Below are positions 1 through 5,674 of a stretch of 5,674 nucleotides of DNA, in pieces. Origin of the DNA: JAAAPF01 sp964481035 (GTDB lineage Bacteria; Pseudomonadota; Alphaproteobacteria; Geminicoccales; Geminicoccaceae); contig CAYZSE010000160.1 in NCBI GenBank assembly GCA_964481035.1, positions 1-5,674 on the forward strand. Reading direction: 5' to 3'. A program made the position numbers and the translations under genes. Positions within the stretch are counted from its first letter, which is position 1, and each line of letters starts with the position of its first letter. The notes beneath the pieces are model-generated. The model did not search any database, was not told the origin of the DNA, and saw only the letters and a program-made list of their open reading frames with translations.

Positions 1-489
1 AAGCTGAAGGACCCGGCCGCGGCCATGGCGCGGTTCTTCGAGGCCATCGCGCCGCTCGGGGCCAAGCTCGGCCCGGTCCTCTTCCAGCTGCCGCCCCGCT
101 GGCACGTCGACGTCGCGCGGCTGGAGGCCTTTCTCGCCGCCCTGCCCGCGGGCCATCGCTATGCCTTCGAGCTGCGCGACGCGACCTGGTGGACCGACGA
201 GGTGACCGCCGTGCTCGAACGGAACAAGGCGGCGCCGTGCGTGTTCGATCTGGAAGGCCGGCGCTCGCCGGAGCAGCTCACCACGGACTTCGCCTATGTC
301 CGCCTGCACGGACCCGACGGCGCCTATCGCGGGCAGTACGACGGGCGCACGCTCAGGGGCTGGGCGCGAACCTTCGCCGGCTGGCGCCGTCACGGCCGTG
401 ACGTCTTCTGCTTCTTCGACAACGACGAGGCGGGTTTCGCCGCCGAGGACGCGCAGCGGCTCGCGGCGATGCTGGCGGAGGAGGACTGA
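1..489 (+). CDS. DUF72 (YecE-like) family protein, 3' part only
   Basis: This is the C-terminal 162 residues of a DUF72 protein. The frame is open from base 1 to the TGA at 487-489, and the ATG at 25 is an internal Met, not the start. Visible family blocks, numbered from the first codon, are KLGPVLFQLPP (22-32), FELRDATWW (56-64), YVRLHGP (99-105) and the C-terminal FCFFDNDEAGFAAEDAQRL (136-154). DUF72 proteins are usually about 240-290 residues, so roughly the first 80-120 are off the left edge. The family has a TIM-barrel-like fold and is cytoplasmic. Its biochemical role is not established, and the RLHG and FFDN blocks are taken as part of the conserved pocket. The stop is one base before the next gene's GTG, which implies one transcript. 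Family assignment is secure; function is unknown. Confidence 0.93.
   Translation, partial: KLKDPAAAMARFFEAIAPLGAKLGPVLFQLPPRWHVDVARLEAFLAALPAGHRYAFELRDATWWTDEVTAVLERNKAAPCVFDLEGRRSPEQLTTDFAYVRLHGPDGAYRGQYDGRTLRGWARTFAGWRRHGRDVFCFFDNDEAGFAAEDAQRLAAMLAEED
477..484 (+). promoter_or_regulatory. Shine-Dalgarno that sets the GTG start at 491
   Basis: The purine-rich run GGAGGAGG lies in the last codons of the DUF72 gene and ends 6 bases before the GTG at 491. It is a near-perfect anti-16S match at good spacing. It supports the GTG as the real start of the short helix-hairpin-helix gene and suggests translational coupling to the gene upstream. Confidence 0.75.
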
Positions 490-490
490 C

Positions 491-880
491 GTGCCCATCG
501 CCAACACCGAGATCGCCCGGCTCTTCCAGCGCTACGCCACGCTCTTGGAGATCCGAAGCGCCAACACCTTCCGCGTGCCCGCCTACCGCAACGCTGCGCG
601 CACCATCGAGAACCTGCCGCAGAGCGTCGCCGGGATGCTGGCCGAGGGCTGCGACCTCGCGGAGCTCGCCGGCATCGGCGAAGATCTCGCCGCCAAGATC
701 GGCCACATCGTCGAGAGCGGCGTCTTCGCGGAGCTGGAGGAGCTCCAGACGGAGCTGCCGGGAGGGCTCGCCGCCATGCGCTTCGGCATCGACCAGACGC
801 GCCGGGGCTGGCTCGGGCCCGCCGACGTCTTGAACACCCGGAGCTGGCAGGACCTCGAGCAGCTCTGGCGCCGCCGATGA
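491..880 (+). CDS. Short helix-hairpin-helix protein, like the N-terminal domain of DNA polymerase X
   Basis: This encodes 129 residues from a GTG start. The GTG is chosen because a strong Shine-Dalgarno lies 6 bases upstream and because the PolX-like homology begins at once. Residues 1-40 match the start of bacterial PolX (N-x-EIA at 5-9, LLEI at 18-21, N-x-FRVPAYRNAARTIE at 25-40). Residues 59-70 (LAGIGEDLAAKI) form a helix-hairpin-helix DNA-binding motif with the GIG turn, followed by IVESG. In PolX this domain binds the 5' phosphate side of gapped DNA in base excision repair. Normally a second hairpin (P-G-x-G-P-K), a polymerase domain and a PHP nuclease domain follow, giving about 570 residues. 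Here the second hairpin is unrecognisable (96-125) and the rest is absent: the TGA at 878-880 is followed by 47 bases and then another gene. It could be a genuine stand-alone DNA-binding protein or the remnant of a polX gene. I favour a small functional gene, given the good start signal and intact frame, but cannot prove it. It is probably co-transcribed with the DUF72 gene. Confidence 0.82.
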   Translation: MPIANTEIARLFQRYATLLEIRSANTFRVPAYRNAARTIENLPQSVAGMLAEGCDLAELAGIGEDLAAKIGHIVESGVFAELEELQTELPGGLAAMRFGIDQTRRGWLGPADVLNTRSWQDLEQLWRRR

Positions 881-915
881 CCCTCGACCTGGACGATTGT
901 TGCCCATAGCCTGAC

Positions 916-920
916 GGGAG
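916..920 (+). promoter_or_regulatory. Ribosome binding site for the gene at 928
   Basis: GGGAG lies 7 bases before the ATG at 928. It supports that ATG as the start. The gap after the upstream stop is only 47 bases, and I see no clear promoter in it. Confidence 0.6.
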
Positions 921-927
921 TTCGATC

Positions 928-1377
928 ATGACCAAGGCCACCACCTGGCTTCTCGTCGCCGACGCCGAGCGCGCGCGGATTTTCGCCGTCGCGGCCGACG
1001 GCGCGACGCTGGAGCGCGAGCCGCTCCACGAGCTGACCGCGGAGATGGCGCCGTCGCGCGAGATCGCGAGCGATCGGCCGGGACGCACCTTCGACAGCGC
1101 CGGCGAGGGCCGCCACGCGAAGGCGCCGCCGACCGATCCGAAGCGCCACGAGAAGGAGCGCTTCGCCCGCGCGGTCGTGGAGCTGCTCGAGAGCGCGCGC
1201 GGGCGATCCGAGTTCGACCGCCTCGCGGTCGTGGCCCCGCCGCCGATGCTCGGCGATCTGCGCACGCTGCTCTCGCCGCAGCTTCGGGCGATGGTCGTCG
1301 CCGAGACGGCGAAGGACCTGGCGATGCGGCCGGCGCACGACCTGGAGACCCACCTCGCGGAGCTGCTCGTCCGGTGA
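928..1377 (+). CDS. Host attachment family protein (PF10116-like)
   Basis: This is a complete 149-residue protein with an ATG start and a GGGAG site 7 bases upstream. The pattern is that of the family annotated 'protein required for attachment to host cells' (PF10116): a first strand WLLVADAERARIF (7-19), a charged central segment with SDRPGRTFDS (48-57) and a DPKRHEKERFA helix start (70-80), then the strand and turn LAVVAPPPMLGDLRTLL (99-115), and a C-terminal AETAKDL block (125-131) with a final helix. The length is normal for the family. No signal peptide or membrane segment is visible, so it should be cytoplasmic, which fits poorly with a direct adhesin role. From memory, the fold resembles domains of archaeal/eukaryotic peptide release factors and L7Ae-like RNA binders, which would suggest a ribosome- or RNA-linked role. 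That link is inference. It may be read from the same transcript as the two genes upstream. Confidence 0.87.
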   Translation: MTKATTWLLVADAERARIFAVAADGATLEREPLHELTAEMAPSREIASDRPGRTFDSAGEGRHAKAPPTDPKRHEKERFARAVVELLESARGRSEFDRLAVVAPPPMLGDLRTLLSPQLRAMVVAETAKDLAMRPAHDLETHLAELLVR

Positions 1378-1386
1378 CGGCGTTCG

Positions 1387-1405
1387 GCCTCCAGCCTGTG
1401 GAGGC
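1387..1405 (+). terminator. Hairpin just after the host-attachment gene
   Basis: The arms GCCTCCA and TGGAGGC pair perfectly (7 bp) around a 5-base loop, 9 bases after the TGA at 1375-1377. The position suits a terminator or a 3'-end stabilising hairpin. There is no following T run, so it is not a classical intrinsic terminator. It may act with Rho or only protect the 3' end. Confidence 0.45.
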
Positions 1406-1685
1406 GCGAGTATGACGATGATGCCGACGAGCCCGGCCTTCGCGCCCGGCGGGGATGTGGCCGGCCCTCTTCCACCCTGAGGACGTGAAAACGGCGGCGG
1501 TCGACGAGCCGGGAGGCGGCGCTCGCGCTTCTCGATGGCGGCTGCCGTCACCGCCGACCGGCGTGCGGCCCGGTCGATCCGCGCGGAGCGGGCGTCGGCC
1601 GACCGAGCCGCCGGCCCGACCCGAGGCTCGCCACCGTCGTCCGTGAAGACACCGAAGCTCGCGTCCGTGCGCCACTGCCAGGATG

Positions 1686-1705
1686 CCGCCGGGCATGGCC
1701 GGCGG
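1686..1705. repeat. GC-rich inverted repeat in the convergent region
   Basis: CCGCCGG and CCGGCGG form a perfect 7-bp stem with a 6-base loop. It could fold on either strand. It may be part of a bidirectional termination zone, but in DNA this GC-rich such stems arise readily by chance. Confidence 0.35.
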
Positions 1706-1753
1706 GGTCGAACCTCTGTCGGCGCTGGCTTGCCGACGCGATCGGCCGGAGGT

Positions 1754-1774
1754 GGACGCCGCCCGGCGGCGCCC
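1754..1774 (-). terminator. Hairpin just after dabA
   Basis: Read on the - strand, GGGCGCCGC and GCGGCGTCC form a 9-bp stem (one G-U pair) with a 3-base CGG loop. It begins 31 bases after the dabA stop codon. The position fits the end of the dab operon. No U run follows, so intrinsic termination is not shown, and a Rho-assisted end or a 3'-protective stem is equally possible. Confidence 0.42.
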
Positions 1775-1805
1775 AGATTGCGGGCGATCGCGACGCCGTG
1801 CGCCG

Positions 1806-4220
1806 TCAGGCGGCGGCGAGACGGACGTGCTCGCTTTTGACGGGCGCCCATTCGAGGTTGCCGGTGTAGCGGTGGGAGATGGCACCGTCCTCGTCCATGG
1901 CCAACAGGTGCAGCCAGCGATGGTCGAAGAGGTCGCGCACCGCCGCATGCTTCTCCAGCACCGCGGTCATCGCCTCGAGCGGCGCCTCGATGACGACCGA
2001 GAGCCGCAAGGGCTCGTGGATGTAGCGCTCGCCGTCGTGGACCGACTGCCACGGCAGCCCGGCGCGCAACAGCCCGCCATTGCCCTCGAGCACGCCCATG
2101 CCGCCCGCCACGTTGTGCAGGAGCTTGTTGCCCGAGCCGAAGGCCTGGGGGGCGACCGTCGAGCCGTAGTACTGCAGGCTGATCCAGCTCGCGACCACGA
2201 CCGGTGCGGTCATGATCAGCTCGAGGACGCCGAAGCCGCGCTCGCCGTCCTGGTGCCAGTCGTAGTCGTGGAGGAAGGCCCGGCCCTCGAGCTTGCGGCC
2301 GGCGGTCCGCCGCCGCGGTGCGGCGATGAACGCCTTGCAGCCGGCGAGGCCCCACTCCGGGCGCACCTCGGCCCAGTCGCGCGCCCGCGCGGCCACGTCG
2401 CTCGGGCTCGCGGCGCGGGGTAGGCGAAGGGCTCGCTCGCCGCGGCACACGGTGCCGGCGGCGGCGAGCCACCCGCGCACCGTGGCGAGATCGCCGGCGT
2501 GCTCCGGCGAAGCGGTGTCCTGGTCGTAGACCGTGACGTCATCGGTCGTCGTATCGTGGAGCGCGCCGACGAAGAGCGTGTCGGCGGGCACCTCGATGCC
2601 GCGCTCGACGAGCCCCTCGCGGACGGCCTTGTCGTTGAGAAGCAGTGCCAGGAGACGCGCGTTGACCTCGCCCGAGTAGCCGCCGCAGGCGCCGCACTGC
2701 AGGCTGCTGGCGTGCGGGTTGTTGACGACGCTGGCGCCGTGGCCGGCCAACAGGACGATCCGGGCGAAGCCGCTGGTCAGCGACATCGCGCGCAGCACGG
2801 TCTCCGCGGCCGCGATCCGCGACGCGAGGTCGAGCTCCGGGTCGAAGCGCGGCGTCGGGTCGTTCGGCGTGGGCTTCGGGTTGAGGTGGAGGGCGTCGCG
2901 CAGGAGGCGCCGGATGTAGACCGGGCCCATCGCCTCGACGAACGCGAAGGACGAGACCGCCGCCAGCTTGAAGCGGCCCCACGCCCGCTTGGCGCGCAAG
3001 GCGTAGCGGGTGGTGAGATCCTTGTCCACGTCGCCCGCGTGCCCCGAGCACGAGGTGATCGTCGGGTTCAAGAGCACCGGCAGGCGCAGCTCGTCGACAT
3101 CGGAAGCGAAGCCCCGATGTTTGGCGAAGACGGCGAAGAAGCCCGCGAACCCGCTCGTGCGGATCGCCGGGTCGACCGCCTCCAGGGCGCGGCGGAAAAC
3201 TTCCGAGCGGACGTCGATGCAGAAGATCCCCTGCAGCGTGGGCCGCTCGTCGCGGGCCACGGGGGTGGAAGCGGCGAGCGTCGTCGCCACCCCGCGCTGC
3301 GCCGCACGCTCGGCGGCCTCCTGCAGGATCTCGTCGACGATGTCGTCGGCCGACGGCGTCACCGGGGCCGCATGGTCCGCGAGCACCACCTCCCAGCGGT
3401 CGCGGATCGCCGTCTCGTAGCGCGCGAAGAGCGCCTCCTCCCAGAGCAGCCGGATCGCCAGGAGATCGGTGATGGCGCGGTCGCTGCCGCCGGCGAGCTC
3501 GGCCCGCCACAGCTCGTAGCGCGCGTACTGCGCCCAGCCACCGAGCGAGAAGAGGAGCTGATGGAAGTAGGTGGCGCGTGCGGCGGTCTCGAGATCCAGG
3601 CGTCGCACCGCCCGGGCGAGCGTCTCCAGCGGCGAATCGCCGGCGTCGAAGACGAAGCGGGCGAAGCCGTCGAGCCCCATGATCTCGGTGGTGAGGTCGT
3701 GGGTCGCGTGGCTGCGGAAGGCTTCCCAGGCGCTGTGGCCGCGCGGCGCCGTCCACAGCGCCTGGCCCTGATCGAAATGGCTCGACGCCCACGCCCCGAT
3801 CCGATCGGCGATGAGCGCCGGCCAGTCGATGCCGCTCGCCTCGGCGGCGAGGTCGGCGATGGTGGGCAACGCTCGCCGCTCCGGCCGCGGCGCAGCGGCG
3901 GCCGCGCGCAGTGCTTCGAGATCGCGCGGCTTGGCGTCCTCGGGGCACGCGGCGAGCGCTGCCGCGAGGTCGTCCTCGGTGATCTCGCCCGTCGCGATGC
4001 GCTCTTGATACCAGCCACGCCCCATCGTCACCGGCACGGCGGCGATGCGCGTGAGGCGCGCGCTCGTGGCCGCCAGGGTCTCGCCGGTCTGCCCCAGATA
4101 GGGGTTGACCGCGACGACGGAGGCGAGCGGCCAGGCCGGCGGGATCTGCCGCGCTGCCGCATCGGCGGCGGCGGCGAGCGCCGAGAGGTCCTCCTTGGGG
4201 GTCGTCATTTCCATGTCCAT
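1806..4220 (-). CDS. dabA: DabA, inorganic carbon transporter subunit (DUF2309/UPF0753)
   Basis: This encodes a complete 804-residue protein, a normal length for the shorter DabA forms. DabA is the cytoplasmic, membrane-docked subunit of the DAB system. In the accepted model it hydrates CO2 to bicarbonate in one direction, powered by the ion gradient acting through DabB. The zinc site resembles that of beta-carbonic anhydrase. Its ligands are visible as C334 and D336 (FCIDVRSE), H494 (AGHG) and C509 (LQCGACGG). The C-x-D spacing and the 15-residue H-to-C spacing match those I recall for Halothiobacillus neapolitanus DabA (C351, D353, H524, C539). Other family blocks are VVAVNPYLGQTGE (35-47), NNPHASSLQCGACGGYSGEVNARLLA (500-525) and the C-terminal HNVAGGMGVLEGNGGLLRAGLPWQSVHDGERYIHEPLRL (702-740). 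No signal peptide or transmembrane bundle is evident. The start at 4220 is supported by AGGAG 9 bases upstream; in-frame ATGs at 4214 and 4208 are alternatives, and the open frame further upstream lies inside dabB. It follows dabB after 28 bases, so the two form an operon. No frameshift was seen. Confidence 0.96.
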   Translation of the reverse strand: MDMEMTTPKEDLSALAAAADAAARQIPPAWPLASVVAVNPYLGQTGETLAATSARLTRIAAVPVTMGRGWYQERIATGEITEDDLAAALAACPEDAKPRDLEALRAAAAAPRPERRALPTIADLAAEASGIDWPALIADRIGAWASSHFDQGQALWTAPRGHSAWEAFRSHATHDLTTEIMGLDGFARFVFDAGDSPLETLARAVRRLDLETAARATYFHQLLFSLGGWAQYARYELWRAELAGGSDRAITDLLAIRLLWEEALFARYETAIRDRWEVVLADHAAPVTPSADDIVDEILQEAAERAAQRGVATTLAASTPVARDERPTLQGIFCIDVRSEVFRRALEAVDPAIRTSGFAGFFAVFAKHRGFASDVDELRLPVLLNPTITSCSGHAGDVDKDLTTRYALRAKRAWGRFKLAAVSSFAFVEAMGPVYIRRLLRDALHLNPKPTPNDPTPRFDPELDLASRIAAAETVLRAMSLTSGFARIVLLAGHGASVVNNPHASSLQCGACGGYSGEVNARLLALLLNDKAVREGLVERGIEVPADTLFVGALHDTTTDDVTVYDQDTASPEHAGDLATVRGWLAAAGTVCRGERALRLPRAASPSDVAARARDWAEVRPEWGLAGCKAFIAAPRRRTAGRKLEGRAFLHDYDWHQDGERGFGVLELIMTAPVVVASWISLQYYGSTVAPQAFGSGNKLLHNVAGGMGVLEGNGGLLRAGLPWQSVHDGERYIHEPLRLSVVIEAPLEAMTAVLEKHAAVRDLFDHRWLHLLAMDEDGAISHRYTGNLEWAPVKSEHVRLAAA

Positions 4221-4229
4221 GAAATCGAG

Positions 4230-4234
4230 CTCCT
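4230..4234 (-). promoter_or_regulatory. Ribosome binding site of dabA
   Basis: On the - strand, AGGAG follows a run of six A and lies 9 bases before the ATG at 4220. It sits in the 28-base gap after the dabB stop and decides the dabA start against the longer frame reaching back into dabB. The A-rich stretch is unusual in this GC-rich window and probably keeps the site unpaired. Confidence 0.75.
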
Positions 4235-4248
4235 TTTTTCTCTCGCCG

Positions 4249-5674
4249 TCAGGCGTGGCGACGGACGGCCCAGTTGCCGACCAGCCGATCGAAGAGGGCG
4301 TTGGCGTAGAGGCCATTCGACAGGTGCACGCGCAGGCCGGCGGCGGCGGGATGATGGGCCCAGAGCGGGAACAGGGCCTGGGCGAGGGCGACGAGGCCGA
4401 AGGCGAGCACGGCACCCACCATCAGCACCCACTCGAGCGGGCCGGGCGCCGGGGTCGGCGGCAGGATGCTCGCGGTCAGGGCGCCGGCGCCGGCGTGCAG
4501 CGCGAAGTAGCTGACGGTGGCGACGAGCGCGTAGATCGTGGTCCGGCGGGTGAGCTCGCGGGGCGCGGCGTCGGCGAGCCCCTGGGCCAGGAGGTAGGCG
4601 ACGCCGAAGATGAGGATCGCGCCGAGCGTGATCGCCTGCGGCGACTTGCCGACGAGGCCGAAGGCGAGGGCGATCGGCAGGAAGATCAGGAGCGCGAGGC
4701 CGAAGGCCCGCGCCACCGCAGCGCCGTCGGGCACGGCCACCGGGCCCGGACGGCGGATCGCCGCGACCACGTCGACGGCGGTCCCCGAGGCGAGGAAGGC
4801 GTGCGCCTTGTAGAGCGAGTGCGCGACGATGTGGAGCAGCGCCAAGGGGAAGAGCGCGAGCCCGCACTGCAGGATCATGAAGCCCATCTGCGCGATCGTC
4901 GACCAGGCGAGCGAGGTCTTGACCGCCGGCTGGGCGAGCATCGTGAGCCCGCCCACGAGCGCGGTGACCGCGCCCACGGCGACGAGGGCCGCGAGCACGC
5001 CCGGGCTCAACAGCATGACGTCGGCGAAGCGGATCAGCAGGAAGCCGCCGGCGTTGATCACGCCCGCGTGGAGGAGGGCGGAGACCGGCGTCGGCGCCTC
5101 CATGACCTCGGTGAGCCAGCCGTGCGTCGGGAACTGTGCCGACTTGACGACCGCGGCGAGCGCGAGGAGGGCCGCCGCGGTGGTGGTGAGCGCCGTGGCG
5201 CCGCCCGCGCTCGCCGCCGCCAGCATGCTCGCGATGTCGAGCGTGCCGAACTCAAGAAAGAGGGCGATGGCGGCGAGGAGCAGCGCCGCGTCGCCGACGC
5301 GCGCGACCACGACCTTCTTGCGCGCGGCGCGGATCGCCTGCACCCGGTCGGGGTAGAAGAGGAGCAGGCGGTGCAGCCCGAGACCCGTCGCGATCCACGC
5401 GGCGAGCAGGAGCACGAGGCCGCCGGCCTGGACGAGGACGAGGACGGCGGCGAGCGTCGCGGCCATCCAGCCGAGGAACGCGCCCTGGCGCGGCTCGCCG
5501 TCGAGGTAGGTGGCCGAGTAGCGCAGGACGATCCAGCCGACGAAGGCGACCAGCGTCGCCATGGTGGCGCTCACGGTATCGAGGCGAAGCGAGATCCCGG
5601 CGCCGACCGGTCCCAGCAGCGTCAAGGTGGAAGGACCCTCGAGAACCAGGAGCACGGCCGAGCCGATCGCACCG
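4249..5674 (-). CDS. dabB: DabB, NuoL/Mrp-like proton-conducting membrane subunit, 5' end missing
   Basis: This is the membrane partner of DabA, a member of the proton-antiporter (Proton_antipo_M) family related to NuoL and MrpA. It is thought to pass cations inward and so energise CO2 hydration by DabA. Numbering from the GTG at 5655: the core motif KSAQFPTHGW (171-180), then EAPTPVSALLHAGVINAGG (186-204), and later LAWSTIAQMGF (249-259) and HIVAHSLYKAHAFLASG (275-291). K171, H196, K246, H275, H279 and K283 align by spacing with E. coli NuoL K229, H254, K305, H334, H338 and K342. The conserved W-E of NuoL helix 5 reads W87-I88 here. The protein is a string of hydrophobic helices ending in HLSNGLYANALFDRLVGNW (444-462), without NuoL's long lateral helix, as usual for DabB. 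The frame stays open to base 5673, giving 474 visible residues, so the GTG at 5655 is probably internal and some tens of residues, with the promoter, are off the right edge. It is co-transcribed with dabA. Confidence 0.93.
   Translation of the reverse strand, partial: GAIGSAVLLVLEGPSTLTLLGPVGAGISLRLDTVSATMATLVAFVGWIVLRYSATYLDGEPRQGAFLGWMAATLAAVLVLVQAGGLVLLLAAWIATGLGLHRLLLFYPDRVQAIRAARKKVVVARVGDAALLLAAIALFLEFGTLDIASMLAAASAGGATALTTTAAALLALAAVVKSAQFPTHGWLTEVMEAPTPVSALLHAGVINAGGFLLIRFADVMLLSPGVLAALVAVGAVTALVGGLTMLAQPAVKTSLAWSTIAQMGFMILQCGLALFPLALLHIVAHSLYKAHAFLASGTAVDVVAAIRRPGPVAVPDGAAVARAFGLALLIFLPIALAFGLVGKSPQAITLGAILIFGVAYLLAQGLADAAPRELTRRTTIYALVATVSYFALHAGAGALTASILPPTPAPGPLEWVLMVGAVLAFGLVALAQALFPLWAHHPAAAGLRVHLSNGLYANALFDRLVGNWAVRRHA

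Larger units (their letters stand above)
1378..1805. other. Convergent intergenic region without a supported gene
   Basis: These 428 bases separate the stop of the host-attachment gene (+) from the stop of dabA (-). Both strands have open frames here, but their translations are arginine-, proline- and alanine-rich, have no recognisable domain, and lack good ribosome binding sites. I take them as products of high GC. The region holds several GC-rich inverted repeats (1387-1405, 1556-1575, 1686-1705, 1754-1774). No tRNA, attachment site, insertion-sequence end or repeat array was seen. A degenerate gene remnant or a small RNA cannot be excluded by eye. Confidence 0.6.

Noticed and set aside
25..27. 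ATG at 25 as the start of the DUF72 gene
   Set aside because: The codons before it read in frame as family sequence (KLKDPAAA), and a start here would leave only the C-terminal half of the family domain.
1556..1575. Inverted repeat GACCGG / CCGGTC with an 8-base loop
   Set aside because: It is short, with no positional link to a gene end, and is expected by chance at this GC content.
1455..1646. A small 63-codon + strand frame in the spacer
   Set aside because: It has no convincing ribosome binding site and a Pro/Arg-rich translation without any motif.
1698..1716. A tRNA T-loop-like GGTTCGACC on the - strand
   Set aside because: The flanking bases do not form a T stem, and no acceptor, D or anticodon arms can be drawn around it.
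583..2472. A 629-codon open frame on the - strand crossing three genes and the spacer
   Set aside because: The product is low-complexity, arginine-rich and has no homology pattern. It overlaps well-supported genes on both strands.
4221..4415. Upstream extension of dabA to an ATG at 4415
   Set aside because: The extra 65 residues read as Pro/Ser-rich noise inside the dabB 3' end. A good AGGAG site and the family N-terminus point to 4220.
2499..4514. A 671-codon open frame on the + strand, antisense to dabA
   Set aside because: Its translation is Arg/Gly/Ala-rich with no domain. It exists because stop codons are rare opposite GC-rich codons, and the - strand frame encodes clear DabA.
5653..5655. 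GTG at 5655 as the true start of dabB
   Set aside because: The same frame continues open and hydrophobic to the window edge, and DabB proteins normally have additional N-terminal membrane residues. The gene is better called partial.

Overview
The window is a very GC-rich, densely coded bacterial segment; I judge GC to be about 70% by eye and did not count it. Codons end mostly in G or C, which also produces many long false antisense ORFs. The gene content fits a high-GC Gram-negative bacterium, probably a proteobacterium or a relative. Nothing here fixes the phylum. No mobile element, CRISPR array, rRNA or tRNA was found.

The layout is two convergent gene groups. On the + strand, bases 1-1377 hold three small genes: the 3' part of a DUF72 (YecE-like) gene, a short helix-hairpin-helix protein that resembles only the N-terminal domain of bacterial DNA polymerase X, and a complete PF10116-type 'attachment to host cells' protein. 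The first two are one base apart and probably translationally coupled. The third starts 47 bases later with its own ribosome binding site.

Bases 1378-1805 form a 428-base convergent intergenic region with no convincing gene. It contains several GC-rich hairpins, two of them placed just after the two converging stop codons.

On the - strand, bases 1806-5674 encode a two-gene operon, dabB then dabA. This is the DAB inorganic-carbon accumulation system: DabB is an NuoL/Mrp-like membrane subunit and DabA (DUF2309/UPF0753) is a cytoplasmic, beta-carbonic-anhydrase-like subunit. In the established model, the ion gradient acting through DabB drives one-way hydration of CO2 to bicarbonate at DabA's zinc site, so bicarbonate accumulates in the cell. 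The DabA zinc ligands and the DabB channel lysines and histidines are present, so the pair looks functional. dabB runs off the right edge, so its start, promoter and any regulator lie outside the window.

I did not find a clearly new system. The points most worth a second look are the PolX-like fragment that stands alone as a gene, and the DAB operon itself.
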